From Alphaproteobacteria bacterium (GTDB lineage Bacteria; Pseudomonadota; Alphaproteobacteria; Ferrovibrionales; Ferrovibrionaceae), in the NCBI GenBank assembly GCA_017307375.1, contig JAFKFH010000003.1:310001-374000 (forward strand): 64,000 nt of DNA, in the 5' to 3' direction. The notes beneath the pieces are model-generated. The model did not search any database. It worked only from the letters and a program-made list of their open reading frames with translations, and was not told the origin of the DNA. Shown piece after piece: positions 16,515 through 25,528 of the stretch; positions within the stretch are counted from its first letter, which is position 1; each line of letters begins with the position of its first letter. The translations under genes and the position numbers were made by a program.

Positions 16515-17438
16515 TCAGGCGGCGTCGCGATGGTCGACCACGCCGATGGCGCGGGCCAGGAAGCAGTCGATGCGCGCCGCCGCCTGGGCCGCCAGTTGGC
16601 CGGGCAAGGCGGTGAAGCCGTGCACCCCGCCGGGATGGATCGCGAGTTCGGCCTCGTTGCCGGCGGCGATCCAGCGCGCATGCATGAACAGCGTGTCGTC
16701 GACCAGGGCATCGAGCGTCCCGACCGTGAACAGGGCCGGCGGCAAGCCGCGCAGATCGGCATGCAGGGGCGAGATATCCGGGTGGCGGCGGTCGAGGGCG
16801 GCCGGCACGAAGGCATCGGCCAGTTGCTCGATCCGCCGCCGGTCGGTCAGCCCGCCCGCGGCGGCCCGCGCGCTCGGCGTCAGGCCGAGATCGTAGAGGC
16901 CGAAGGCGAGGTTGGCCGCGGCGAAGGCCCGGCCGTGGCCGGCGTCGCGCAGGCGCAGCAGGGTGACGGCGGCCAGATGCGCGCCGGTCGATTCGCCGCC
17001 GATGGTCAGCCGCATCGTGCCGAACAACGCGCGCGCCCGGCCGATCAGCCACAGCGCGGCGGCCTCGCAATCGTCGGGCGCGGCTGGGTAGGCTTCGCGC
17101 CGGTAGTCGACGCTGATGCAGGCCATGCCGGTGCGGGCGGCGATGCGGGCCAGCATGCCGTCACGCCGCGCGGTGTCGCCCATCACCCAGTCGCCGCCGG
17201 GGATATGCAGATAGACCCCGCGGGGGTTCGGCGTCGGGATCACGCGCAAGGTGACGGCGGCGCCGCGCCTGGGCTTGATCTCATAGACGTTGATCCGCGC
17301 CGGGCAAGCCTCGGCCGGTAGCGGCTTGCCGGCGACGAGGCCCGCATTGACCGCCCGGGTTTCGGCCGAGACGGCCTGAGGGCGGAACAGGGCGGGGGAG
17401 AAGTCGCCGTTGCGGGTCATGGTGGATCTCGCGTCCAT
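16515..17438 (-). CDS. Alpha/beta hydrolase, hormone-sensitive-lipase-like esterase
   Basis: 307 residues. Oxyanion-hole motif HIPGGDWVMG (HxxGG variant of HGGG), nucleophile elbow GGESTG (catalytic Ser), Asp in VGTLDALVDD, and His in GGVHGF near the C-terminus form a complete triad. No signal peptide. ATG at 17438 has GAGG 8 bases upstream. It begins 44 bases after the WYL regulator's stop on the same strand and may be controlled by it. Likely a short-acyl esterase or lactonase; substrate unknown. Confidence 0.9.
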   Translation of the reverse strand: MDARSTMTRNGDFSPALFRPQAVSAETRAVNAGLVAGKPLPAEACPARINVYEIKPRRGAAVTLRVIPTPNPRGVYLHIPGGDWVMGDTARRDGMLARIAARTGMACISVDYRREAYPAAPDDCEAAALWLIGRARALFGTMRLTIGGESTGAHLAAVTLLRLRDAGHGRAFAAANLAFGLYDLGLTPSARAAAGGLTDRRRIEQLADAFVPAALDRRHPDISPLHADLRGLPPALFTVGTLDALVDDTLFMHARWIAAGNEAELAIHPGGVHGFTALPGQLAAQAAARIDCFLARAIGVVDHRDAA

Positions 17439-17482
17439 CTTGCGTCCTCATCCTTGGGCAAGGATGATGCCGCGACCCGGTG

Positions 17483-18187
17483 TCAAATCCTGTCAGCAGG
17501 CGGTCGGCCATGATCGCAGGCGCTCCACGCCCGGATCAGCGCCGCCCGCGTCTTCGGATAACGCTCGTCCAGCGGCTGCAGGCCGACGATGCGGTCGGCC
17601 CGGAAATGGCGGAAATCGCCGCGCAGTTCGCACCACGCGACCAGCAGCCGCGCCGCCTCGAACTGGATCAGGGTCAGCGGCCAGACGATGCGATCGGTCG
17701 CAGCACCCTGTCCGTCGGCATAGGCGATGCGGATCTTGCGTTCGCGGCGGATTGCCTGGCGCAGCGCCGAGGGCTCGACGATCTCGGCCGCCGCCACCTT
17801 GAACGGTTGCGGCGCCATCAGCACCGGGTTCTCCAGCGTGTCGCTGAGCGTCGCCGGCAGCACCGCGGCGATCTTGGCCAGCGCATCCTCGGCCGCCGCC
17901 GCCAGGTCGCGGTCGCCGCGCTGGGCCACCCAGCGCCCGCCCAGGGCCAGCGCCTCCAGCTCGGCCTCGGTGAACATCAGGGGCGGCAGCATGAAGCCGG
18001 GGCGCAGGATGAAACCCAGCCCGGCCTCGCCGTCGATCGGCGCGCCCTGGGCAATCAGGATCTCGATGTCGCGATAGATCGTGCGCTTGGAAACGCCAAG
18101 CTCGCCGGCCAGCACCTCGGCGGCCACTGGCTGGCGGCGGCGGCGCAGCGCCTGCAGCAGATCGAACAGTCGGGCAGAGCGGGACAT
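17483..18187 (-). CDS. HTH/WYL-domain transcriptional regulator (YafY type)
   Basis: 234 residues. N-terminal winged HTH (about 5-60, ARLFDLLQALRRRR...LAGELGVSKRTIYRDIEIL) of the HTH_11 type, followed by a WYL domain (about 140-230) whose strand IRIAYADGQG and LLVAWCELRGDFRHFRADRI are recognisable. WYL domains bind nucleotides or nucleic acid. Probably regulates the esterase gene just downstream. Divergent from the zinc-uptake operon, 83 bases apart. Confidence 0.9.
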   Translation of the reverse strand: MSRSARLFDLLQALRRRRQPVAAEVLAGELGVSKRTIYRDIEILIAQGAPIDGEAGLGFILRPGFMLPPLMFTEAELEALALGGRWVAQRGDRDLAAAAEDALAKIAAVLPATLSDTLENPVLMAPQPFKVAAAEIVEPSALRQAIRRERKIRIAYADGQGAATDRIVWPLTLIQFEAARLLVAWCELRGDFRHFRADRIVGLQPLDERYPKTRAALIRAWSACDHGRPPADRI

Positions 18188-18250
18188 CGGCAGACTATGC
18201 CGCGTCAGGCGGGCCGGCGGAACCCGCGCTGGACTCGGACGCGCCGTAAC

Positions 18251-18258
18251 GTTATAAC
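18251..18258. promoter_or_regulatory. Putative Zur operator in front of the zinc operon
   Basis: GTTATAAC, a perfect 8-bp palindrome continued as GTTATAACAT, resembles one turn of the Zur box (consensus core TGTTATA..TATAACA). It is the only AT-rich dyad in the 83 bases between the WYL gene and the first zinc-operon gene, and lies 12 bases before that gene's ATG. The match to a full-length box is partial. Confidence 0.5.
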
Positions 18259-18270
18259 ATCGGCCATATC

Positions 18271-18450
18271 ATGTCGCATTCCCACGACCATACCGGCCAC
18301 CGGCACGGACCGGCCGTCCGCCCGCTGACCCGGCCGGACTGGAGCCTGATCGGCACCTCGGTCGGCATGCGGCTGCTGCTCGCGCTGCCGGTGCTGGCGG
18401 CGCTGTGGCTGATGGTGGCCTGGGCGATGGCGCCGGCGGGAATGGAGTAG
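18271..18450 (+). CDS. His-rich single-TM microprotein at the head of the znu operon
   Basis: 59 residues, MSHSHDHTGHRHG at the N-terminus (five His in 12 residues), then one strongly hydrophobic segment (about 31-53) and a short tail ending in AGME. The His cluster looks like a metal-binding tail. Its stop is 4 bases before the znuC ATG, so it is very likely cotranscribed with the transporter. No family name can be given with confidence. It could assist ZnuB, pass zinc, or sense it at the membrane. Confidence 0.78.
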   Translation: MSHSHDHTGHRHGPAVRPLTRPDWSLIGTSVGMRLLLALPVLAALWLMVAWAMAPAGME

Positions 18451-18454
18451 GGCG

Positions 18455-19189
18455 ATGATCCGGCTGGACAATGTTTCCGTCGCCTATGACCGCCATCCGG
18501 CGGTGCATCACGTTTCCGGCGCCTTCAAGGCCGGCGAATTGACGGCGATCGTCGGGCCCAACGGGGCCGGCAAGTCGACGCTGCTGCGCGCCATCGTCGG
18601 CGCGACCAAGCTGGAAGACGGGCGCGTCCTGCTGGACGGGATCGAGCGGCGCGACATCGCCTATCTGCCGCAGGCCGCCGCGATCGATCGCAGCTTTCCG
18701 ATTTCGGTCGGCGAACTGGTCCAGCTGGGCCACTGGCGGCGGGTCGGCGCCTGGGCGGCGATTTCGGGCCGCCAGCGCGACGAGGCGGCCGCGGCCCTGG
18801 CCGCCGTCGGCCTCGACGGCTTTGCCGGCCGCCCGATCGGCGGGTTGTCGATCGGCCAGTTCCAGCGCGTCCTGTTCGCCCGCCTGCTGCTGCAGGATGC
18901 GCGCGTCATCCTGCTGGACGAACCGTTCAACGCGGTCGATGCCCGCACCACCGCCGATCTGATCGAGGTCGTGCTGCGCTGGCGGGCCGAGCAGCGCACC
19001 ATCGTCATGGTCGCCCATGACCACGACCTGGTGGCCCGCCATTGCGCCGAAACCCTGCTGCTGGCCCGCGAATGCATCGCCTGGGGACCGACGGCCGAGG
19101 TCCTGACCGCGCAGAACCAGCTGCGCGCCCGCGCCATGGCCGAGGCCTGGACCGGCGCGGCACCCGTCTGCGAACGCGACGCGGCCTGA
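18455..19189 (+). CDS. znuC: Zinc ABC transporter ATPase ZnuC
   Basis: 244 residues. ATPase of the high-affinity Zn(II)/Mn(II) importer. Walker A GPNGAGKST (about 34-42), the Q-loop in YLPQ, signature LSIGQFQR, Walker B VILLDEPFNAVD and the H-loop VAHDHD. The start ATG is 4 bases after the microprotein stop. Znu rather than Mn function is supported by the His-rich neighbours and the COG0523 chaperone downstream. Slightly overlong C-terminal tail after the H-loop. Confidence 0.94.
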   Translation: MIRLDNVSVAYDRHPAVHHVSGAFKAGELTAIVGPNGAGKSTLLRAIVGATKLEDGRVLLDGIERRDIAYLPQAAAIDRSFPISVGELVQLGHWRRVGAWAAISGRQRDEAAAALAAVGLDGFAGRPIGGLSIGQFQRVLFARLLLQDARVILLDEPFNAVDARTTADLIEVVLRWRAEQRTIVMVAHDHDLVARHCAETLLLARECIAWGPTAEVLTAQNQLRARAMAEAWTGAAPVCERDAA

Positions 19190-19202
19190 GACCGCCCGGC
19201 CG

Positions 19203-20078
19203 ATGACGCTGTCCGAGCTGCTGGTCGCCCCGTTCGCCGAATTTGCCTTCATGCGCCGCGCCATGGTTGCCGGCATCGCGTTGGCCGTCGGTGGCGGGCC
19301 GCTCGGCGTCATGCTGCAGCTGCGGCGGATGAGCCTGGTCGGCGATGCGATGAGCCACGCGGTGCTGCCCGGGGCCGCCATCGGCTTCGTCATCGCCGGG
19401 CTGTCGCTGCCGGTGATGGGGGCGGGCGGGTTCGTCGCCGGGCTGATCGTCGCGGCGCTGTCGGGCCTGGTCAGCCGCTTCACCGCGCTGCGCGAGGATG
19501 CGAGCTTCGCCGCCTTCTACCTGATTTCGCTGGCGCTGGGCGTGCTGATCATCTCGCTGCACGGCGGCGGCAATGTCGACATCATGCACGTGCTGTTCGG
19601 CAGCGTGCTGGCCGTCGACGACACGGCGCTGCTGCTGGTGGTCGGCATCACCAGCCTGACCGTCGTCATGCTCGCCGTCATCCTGCGGCCGCTGGTGCTC
19701 GACTGCGTCGACCCCGATTTCCTGCGCACCGTCTCGGGGCAGGGCGGTTTCTATCACCAGGTCTTCCTGCTGCTGGTCGTGGCCAACCTGGTCGCCGCCT
19801 TCCTGGCGCTGGGGACGCTGATGGCGGTGGGGCTGATGATGCTGCCGGCCGCCGCCGCGCGGTTCTGGGCGCGCGGCCTGGCCGGGGCCGCCGCGCTCGC
19901 CTCCGCCATCGGCATCGTCGCGAGCGTGGCCGGGCTGATCCTTTCCTATCACCTCGATTTCGCCAGCGGTCCGGCCATCGTGCTGGTCGCGGGCGTCGTC
20001 TATGCACTGTCGCTGACCGTGGGCCGCTACGGCTCGCTGCGCGCCAATCTGCTGCCGCCGCGCCATCGCGCGGCCTGA
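19203..20078 (+). CDS. znuB: Zinc ABC transporter permease ZnuB
   Basis: 291 residues, integral membrane protein of the ABC-3 family with about eight TM helices. The family segment RRMSLVGDAMSHAVLPG (about 40-56) is intact. The gene starts 13 bases after znuC and ends 11 bases before znuA, with AAGGAGG-like sequence (GAAGGAGG) at the junction serving znuA. Confidence 0.94.
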   Translation: MTLSELLVAPFAEFAFMRRAMVAGIALAVGGGPLGVMLQLRRMSLVGDAMSHAVLPGAAIGFVIAGLSLPVMGAGGFVAGLIVAALSGLVSRFTALREDASFAAFYLISLALGVLIISLHGGGNVDIMHVLFGSVLAVDDTALLLVVGITSLTVVMLAVILRPLVLDCVDPDFLRTVSGQGGFYHQVFLLLVVANLVAAFLALGTLMAVGLMMLPAAAARFWARGLAGAAALASAIGIVASVAGLILSYHLDFASGPAIVLVAGVVYALSLTVGRYGSLRANLLPPRHRAA

Positions 20079-20089
20079 AGGAGGCTCGA

Positions 20090-21010
20090 ATGCTGTCTCG
20101 TCGTCACTTCGCCGCCCTGGCCGCCGCGGCGGCCCTTGCCTTTCCTGTTGCCGCCCGCGCGGCCGAGCCGGTCCCGGTCGTCGCGACCTTCTCGGTCATC
20201 GCCGATATCGCCCGGGCGGTCGGCGGCGACCGCGTCGCCATCCGGACCCTGGTTCCCGCCGACAGCGACGCCCATGTCTACCAGCCGACCCCGGGCGATG
20301 CCCAGGCGCTGGCGGCGGCGCACCTCGTGGTCACCAACGGCCTCAACATGGAAGGCTGGATCGACCGGCTGATCAAGGCGTCGGGCTACAAGGGCGAGGT
20401 GGTCACCGCGACCAAGGGGATCAAGACGATCACCATGGAAGACGACGATCACGGCCATGGCCACGGCAAGAAGGTCACCGACCCGCACGCCTGGCAGAAC
20501 GCGTTGAACGGCCAGATCTATGCCCGCAACATCGCCGAGGGCCTGGCCCAGGTCGATCCGGAGGGTGCCGCCACCTATCGTGCCAATGCCGAAAGCTACG
20601 CCGCCGAGCTGAAGACGCTCGACGGCTGGGTCAAGGCCGAGATCGCGACGGTGCCGGCCGCCCAGCGCAAGGTGATCACCAGCCACGACGCCTTCGGCTA
20701 TCTCGCCGCCGCCTACGGCATCACCATCCTGTCGCCGCAGGGCATCTCGACCGAGGCCGAGCCGTCGGCCAAGGATGTCGCCCGGCTGATCCGCCAGATC
20801 CGCAAGGAGAAGGTCAAGGCCGTCTTCATCGAGAACATGACCGATCCCCGGCTGATCCAGCAGATCGCGCGGGAAACCGGCGCGGTGGTCGGTGGCACCC
20901 TCTATTCGGATGCCTTGTCACCGGCGGGCGGCCCGGCCGATACTTATATCAAGATGTTCCGCTACAACCTGCCGCTGCTCGTCGCCGGCATGCGGGGCGG
21001 GCAATCCTGA
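20090..21010 (+). CDS. znuA: Zinc ABC transporter periplasmic binding protein ZnuA
   Basis: 306 residues. Signal peptide of about 24 residues (SRRHFAALAAAAALAFPVAARA-type, cleaved after ARA). Cluster A-I metal-binding fold: His in SDAHVYQPTPGD, a short His-rich loop DDDHGHGHGKK (about 121-131), His in TDPHAWQNA, His in VITSHDAFGY and acidic TLYSDALS. The charged loop is typical of Zn rather than Mn binders. Preceded by GAAGGAGG. Confidence 0.94.
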   Translation: MLSRRHFAALAAAAALAFPVAARAAEPVPVVATFSVIADIARAVGGDRVAIRTLVPADSDAHVYQPTPGDAQALAAAHLVVTNGLNMEGWIDRLIKASGYKGEVVTATKGIKTITMEDDDHGHGHGKKVTDPHAWQNALNGQIYARNIAEGLAQVDPEGAATYRANAESYAAELKTLDGWVKAEIATVPAAQRKVITSHDAFGYLAAAYGITILSPQGISTEAEPSAKDVARLIRQIRKEKVKAVFIENMTDPRLIQQIARETGAVVGGTLYSDALSPAGGPADTYIKMFRYNLPLLVAGMRGGQS

Positions 21011-21034
21011 GGCAGGCAGTCCAGAGGTAGAATC

Positions 21035-21994
21035 ATGGACCAGACCCCCGTCACCGTGCTGACCGGCTATCTCGGCGCCGGCAAGACCACGCTGCTGAAC
21101 CGCATCCTGACCGAGCAGCACGGCAAGAAATACGCCGTCATCGTCAACGAATTCGGCGAAATCGGCATCGACAACGACCTGGTGGTCGATGCCGACGAAG
21201 AAGTCTTCGAGATGAACAACGGCTGCATCTGCTGCAACGTGCGCGGCGACCTGATCCGCATCCTCGAAGGCTTGATGAAGCGGCAGGGCCGCTTCGACGC
21301 GATCCTGGTCGAAACCACCGGGCTGGCCGATCCCGCCCCGGTCGCGCAGACCTTCTTCGTCGACGAGGATGTCCGGCGCAAGACCCGGCTGGATGCCATC
21401 GTCACGGTGGTCGACGCCCGCCACGTCCGCCAGCGCCTGCAGGATACCGACGAGGCCGAGGAGCAGATCGCCTTCGCCGACGTCATCCTGCTGAACAAGA
21501 CCGACCTGGTCGGCCCGCAGGAACTCGCCGATGTCGAGGCCGCGATCCGCGGCATCAACGCGCTGGCCCCGATCCACCATACCGAGCGCTGCAACGTCGA
21601 CCTGGCCAGGATTCTCGACTGCGGGGCCTTCGACCTCGAACGCATCGTGGCGATCGAGCCGCATTTCCTGCACGATCACCATCATCATCACCACGACGAG
21701 GATGTCACCTCGCTGTGCCTGACCGCCGACCGGCCGCTCGACCCGCTGCGCTTCGATCGCTGGATCGGGACGCTGCTGCAGGAGAAGGGCCAGGACATCC
21801 TGCGCTCGAAAGGTATCCTCGACCTCGCCGGGCATGACGAGCGCTTCGTGTTCCAGGCCGTCCACATGATCCGCGACGGCGACTTCCAGCGCGCCTGGAA
21901 GGCCGGCGAAAGGCGCGAGAGCCGGCTGGTGTTCATCGGCCGCAATCTCGACGGGAAGGCACTGAGCGACGGCTTCGCGGCCTGCCGTGTCTGA
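21035..21994 (+). CDS. COG0523 GTPase, zinc metallochaperone type (Zng1/YeiR/CobW family)
   Basis: 319 residues. G3E-family GTPase: Walker [10 protein letters not shown] (about 11-19), the metal-binding CxCC motif in NGCICCNV (about 67-74), ETTGLADP switch and NKTD guanine specificity motif. A loop rich in His ([11 protein letters not shown], about 213-223) is a second metal site, and the CobW_C domain follows. Members in Zur regulons hand zinc to clients under starvation; the position after znuA supports that. The C-terminal 8 bases overlap the next gene. Confidence 0.92.
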   Translation: MDQTPVTVLTGYLGAGKTTLLNRILTEQHGKKYAVIVNEFGEIGIDNDLVVDADEEVFEMNNGCICCNVRGDLIRILEGLMKRQGRFDAILVETTGLADPAPVAQTFFVDEDVRRKTRLDAIVTVVDARHVRQRLQDTDEAEEQIAFADVILLNKTDLVGPQELADVEAAIRGINALAPIHHTERCNVDLARILDCGAFDLERIVAIEPHFLHDHHHHHHDEDVTSLCLTADRPLDPLRFDRWIGTLLQEKGQDILRSKGILDLAGHDERFVFQAVHMIRDGDFQRAWKAGERRESRLVFIGRNLDGKALSDGFAACRV

Positions 21995-23006
21995 AGCGGC
22001 GCTGGCGGTACCGGTACGCCGCTGGCGGCTCGATGCGGCCGTTACCGGAATTGCCGCGGTCGGCGACCGCATCGCGGTCGCGGCCGGCGACGGGGCGCTG
22101 CGCTGGTTCGATCCGGCGGCCCTGCCGAAGGCGACACCCGCGGCGGTGCCGGTGCATGACGGTGCGATCCTCAACCTCGCCGCCGGCGCCGGCCAGGCGG
22201 TCACCGGCGGCGACGACGGCTGGATCGCGGCGATCCGCCCGGGCGAGGAACCCAGGCGCCTGCTCAAGGTCGCGCGCGGCTGGGTCAACCATCTGGCGGC
22301 CGATCGCGACAGCGGCCGCATCGCCGCCTGCGCGGCCCGGACAGTCCATGTGCTGAACCCCGACGGCCAGGAGCGCCTGCGGCTCGACGATCATCCGTCG
22401 ACCGTCGCGGCCGTCGCCCTGACCAAGGGCGGTCGCCGGGTCGCCGCCGCCCATTACGGCGGCGCCACCGTCTGGTCGGCCGAGCGCGCCGGCACGGCGA
22501 AGCGCTACGACTGGAAGGGTTCGCATCTCGCCGCCTCGTTCAGCCCCGACGGCCGTTTCCTGCTGACGGCGATGCAGGAAGCCGCGTTGCACGGCTGGCG
22601 CCTGGCCGACGCCCACGACATCCGGATGAGCGGCTATCCGGCCAAGACCAAGTCGCTGTCCTGGTCCGCCGACGGACGCTGGCTGTGCTGTTCCGGGGCC
22701 GAGGTCGTCACCGCCTGGGATTTCACGGGCGACGGGCCGATGGGCCGGCCGCCGCGCGAGCTGTGCCCCGGCGAGACCCTCGCCGTCATCGTCGCCTGCC
22801 ATCCGGCCCATGCGCTGATGGCAGCCGGTTTCGAGGACGGGGCCGTCCGCGTCGGCCAGATCGAGGATGGCGGCGAGGCCGAGCTGCCGCCCGCCGGCGA
22901 CGACGAGACCCCGGTCAGCGCGCTGGCCTGGGCGGCCGACGGCACCACGCTGTTTGCCGGGACCGAGGGCGGCGCCATCGCCGTCTACGACCTCGCCAGG
23001 AAATAA
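21987..23006 (+). CDS. WD40-repeat protein of the zinc operon
   Basis: 339 residues, GTG start overlapping the upstream gene by 8 bases, so translationally coupled. Degenerate WD40-like blades are visible along the whole chain ([82 protein letters not shown]), about seven, giving a full propeller. No signal peptide: cytosolic. Function unknown; its coupling to the COG0523 GTPase suggests a scaffold or a client-selection partner for zinc delivery. Convergent with the response regulator, 3 bases apart. Confidence 0.85.
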   Translation: MSEAALAVPVRRWRLDAAVTGIAAVGDRIAVAAGDGALRWFDPAALPKATPAAVPVHDGAILNLAAGAGQAVTGGDDGWIAAIRPGEEPRRLLKVARGWVNHLAADRDSGRIAACAARTVHVLNPDGQERLRLDDHPSTVAAVALTKGGRRVAAAHYGGATVWSAERAGTAKRYDWKGSHLAASFSPDGRFLLTAMQEAALHGWRLADAHDIRMSGYPAKTKSLSWSADGRWLCCSGAEVVTAWDFTGDGPMGRPPRELCPGETLAVIVACHPAHALMAAGFEDGAVRVGQIEDGGEAELPPAGDDETPVSALAWAADGTTLFAGTEGGAIAVYDLARK

Positions 23007-23009
23007 AGC

Positions 23010-23702
23010 CTAAGGGATCAGCTTGTAGCCGCCGGGTTCGGTCACCAGGAGCCGGGCGGCCGAAGGATCGCGTTCGATCTTCTGGCGCAGGCGGTAGACA
23101 TGGGTTTCCAGCGTATGGGTCGTCACCCCGGCGTTGTAGCCCCAGACTTCGGCCAGCAGCGTCTCGCGCGGAACCAGGCGCTGCTGAGCGCGGTAGAGGA
23201 ACTTGAGGATGCCGGTTTCCTTTTCGGTCAGCCGGACCTTCTTGCCGGCCTTCTCGGTATCGAGCAGAAGCTTGGCGGCCGGCTTGAAGGTGTACGGGCC
23301 GATCGTCAGCACCGCATCCTCGGAGGTTTCGTGCTGGCGCAGATGGACGCGGATGCGGGCGAGCAGGACGCCGAGCTTGAAGGGCTTGGTGACGTAGTCG
23401 TTGGCCCCGGCCTCGAGGCCGTTGATCGTGTCTTCCTCGGCCGCCTGGGCGGTCAGCATGATGATCGGGGTACGCACCCCGCCGGCGCGCAGGCGGCGGC
23501 AGAGATCGCGCCCGTCGCCGTCGGGCAGGCCGACATCGAGCAGGATCAGGTCGAACGGCTCGCCGGTCGCCAGGGTGAAGCCGGCGGCGGCGGTCTCGGC
23601 CTGGACGGCCGAGAATTCGCCTTCGAGCTCGAGCTGCTCGGCCAGGGCCTGGCGCAGGGCGCTGTCGTCGTCGACGAGAAGGATGCGGCGGTTGGCTGTC
23701 AT
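23010..23702 (-). CDS. OmpR/PhoB-family response regulator
   Basis: 230 residues. Receiver domain (1-120): acidic pair in LLVDDDSALR, phospho-acceptor Asp in LILLDVGLPDGDG, Thr in MLTAQ and Lys in VTKPFKLG. Winged-helix DNA-binding domain (about 130-228) with LTEKETGILKFLY and THTLETHVYRLRQKIE. No histidine kinase is adjacent, so it is an orphan regulator whose partner lies elsewhere. It is the first gene after the zinc operon on the opposite strand. Confidence 0.94.
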   Translation of the reverse strand: MTANRRILLVDDDSALRQALAEQLELEGEFSAVQAETAAAGFTLATGEPFDLILLDVGLPDGDGRDLCRRLRAGGVRTPIIMLTAQAAEEDTINGLEAGANDYVTKPFKLGVLLARIRVHLRQHETSEDAVLTIGPYTFKPAAKLLLDTEKAGKKVRLTEKETGILKFLYRAQQRLVPRETLLAEVWGYNAGVTTHTLETHVYRLRQKIERDPSAARLLVTEPGGYKLIP

Positions 23703-23735
23703 CTGCGGGATCTGCTCGGCTGAGATTATGGCTTG

Positions 23736-24608
23736 TTATGGCTTGGCGGCGATCAGGTCGTGCAAGGCGCGGGTCAGCGGATGGTCGGGCCGGCCCCAGG
23801 CGTCGATGGCGTCGAAATGGTTGTGGCCGGGCAGGGGGACGATGACCGGCTTGGCCCCCCGCGCCGTCAGGGCGGCGGCAAAGACGTCCTGCTGGGCGTG
23901 GAACTCAGGGGGCTCGACCCCGCCGGCGGCGAGCACCAGCGGCGCGATCGGCGCACCGTCCAGCACCATCTGCAACGGCGAATTGCGCCGGGCCACCTCG
24001 CCATCCATGCCGACCTTGTCGTTCAGATAGGTCAGCCGGATCGGCTCGAGCTCGTAGAGACCCGAGACGGCGCCGGCACCCTTGACCAGGTCGGCGGGAA
24101 GGTCCGAGGCGACTTTCGTCCAGTCGGTCACCGCCAGGGTCGCGGCAAGATGCCCCCCGGCCGAATTCCCGCAGACATAGAGGCGGTCGGGATCTCCGCC
24201 GATGCCGGCGGCATGGCGCCAGACCCAGGCCAGCGCCGCGCGCACCTCGCGCACGATGCGGTCCATCCCGGCTTCCGGTGCCAGGGTGTAGTTGATGTTG
24301 ACGAAGGTCATGCCGGCATCGTGGAAGCCGGAGACCAGCTGGTCGGAATCCGACTTGTCCTGCGACTGCCAGTAGCCGCCGTGGACATGCACGACGATTG
24401 GCGCAGACTGGAACCGTGACGGGAATATATTCATGGTCTCGAGGGCAGTGTCGCCGTAGGCGACGTCGAGGCGCGGCCGGTGCGCCGCCCGCGCAGCCTC
24501 GCCCTCGGCCTTCCAGCGGTCGAAGTATTCCTGGTGGTTCGGAATGGCCGCGCGGACATTGTACTGCGCGTCCAGCCCCGCCCGGTCGTAACCACGCCAG
24601 ATGTTCAT
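23736..24608 (-). CDS. Kynurenine formamidase, alpha/beta-hydrolase type
   Basis: 290 residues from the ATG at 24608 (an in-frame ATG at 24644 overlaps kynA; the inner one starts 9 bases after the kynA stop). The oxyanion motif HGGYWQ (about 75-80) is the signature of AFMID-type arylformamidases, with nucleophile CGNSAGGHLA and His in GHNHFDAID. It should hydrolyse N-formylkynurenine made by KynA. This differs from the metal-dependent KynB fold common in bacteria, so I leave the symbol empty. The adjacency to tryptophan 2,3-dioxygenase is the strongest evidence. Confidence 0.87.
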   Translation of the reverse strand: MNIWRGYDRAGLDAQYNVRAAIPNHQEYFDRWKAEGEAARAAHRPRLDVAYGDTALETMNIFPSRFQSAPIVVHVHGGYWQSQDKSDSDQLVSGFHDAGMTFVNINYTLAPEAGMDRIVREVRAALAWVWRHAAGIGGDPDRLYVCGNSAGGHLAATLAVTDWTKVASDLPADLVKGAGAVSGLYELEPIRLTYLNDKVGMDGEVARRNSPLQMVLDGAPIAPLVLAAGGVEPPEFHAQQDVFAAALTARGAKPVIVPLPGHNHFDAIDAWGRPDHPLTRALHDLIAAKP

Positions 24609-24619
24609 GTCGTCGGCTT

Positions 24620-25474
24620 TCACAGAGACGTCCTCAACGCCCATAGTTCGGGAAAGAAGGCAAAGTCAAGCGCACGCTTGAGATAGGCGACACCCGACGA
24701 CCCCCCGGTACCCTGGCGCATGCCGATGATGCGTTCGACCGTCTTCATGTGGCGGAACCGCCATTGCTGGAACCAGTCCTCGATATCGACCAGCTTCTCG
24801 GCCAGCTCGTAGAGATCCCAGTGGCGCTCGGTATCGCGATAGACTTCGCGCCAAGCCGCCAGCACCGACGGATCGGACGTCCAGCTGCGCCGCAGGTCGC
24901 GGTTCAGCACCGCCGGGTCGATGGCAAAGCCGCGACGGGCCAGCAGGCGGATGGCGTCGTCATAGAGGCTCGGGCTGTTCAGCGCCTCCTCGAGCTCGGC
25001 GGCAAGTTCCGGATCGTGGCGATGCGGCGCGATCAGCGCCTCGCTGCGATTGCCCAGGGCGAACTCGATACGGCGGTAGCCGTAGGATTGAAAGCCTGAC
25101 GATTTGCCCAGCGCGTCGCGGAACGACAGGTAGTCGGCCGGGGTCATCGTCGACAGGACATCCCAGGACTGGATGATCTGGGCCTGGATGCGCGAGACCC
25201 GGGCGAGCATCTTGAAGGCCGGCTGGGGCTGGTCGGCGCGGATCAGGCCCTGCGCGGCCCGCACCTCGTGCAGCATCAGCTTGAGCCACAGTTCGGTGGC
25301 CTGGTGCATGACGATGAACAGGAGTTCGTCATGGCTGTCCGACAGCGGATGCTGGGCGGTCAGGATCTTGTCGAGCTGCAGATAGGCGCCGTAGGACATC
25401 GCCCGCGAGAAGTCGGTATGCACGCCGGTCTCGGCGGCTGCGTCGAAATAATGGTTGGGCGTTTCCTGGTTCAT
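24620..25474 (-). CDS. kynA: Tryptophan 2,3-dioxygenase
   Basis: 284 residues; heme enzyme opening the indole ring of tryptophan to N-formylkynurenine. Diagnostic segments: [30 protein letters not shown] (distal His and substrate-binding residues), [17 protein letters not shown], and the C-terminal [22 protein letters not shown] containing the heme-ligating His. The ATG at 25474 is the family's start; the open frame runs far upstream but that is antisense to ribA. Divergent from ribA with only 54-63 bases between them. With the formamidase it forms the first two steps of the kynurenine pathway. Confidence 0.97.
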   Translation of the reverse strand: MNQETPNHYFDAAAETGVHTDFSRAMSYGAYLQLDKILTAQHPLSDSHDELLFIVMHQATELWLKLMLHEVRAAQGLIRADQPQPAFKMLARVSRIQAQIIQSWDVLSTMTPADYLSFRDALGKSSGFQSYGYRRIEFALGNRSEALIAPHRHDPELAAELEEALNSPSLYDDAIRLLARRGFAIDPAVLNRDLRRSWTSDPSVLAAWREVYRDTERHWDLYELAEKLVDIEDWFQQWRFRHMKTVERIIGMRQGTGGSSGVAYLKRALDFAFFPELWALRTSL

Positions 25475-25528
25475 GCCTATACCCTGGGACTGGAACACGG
25501 GCGAAATGCCCCGAGATGACGATCGAGC

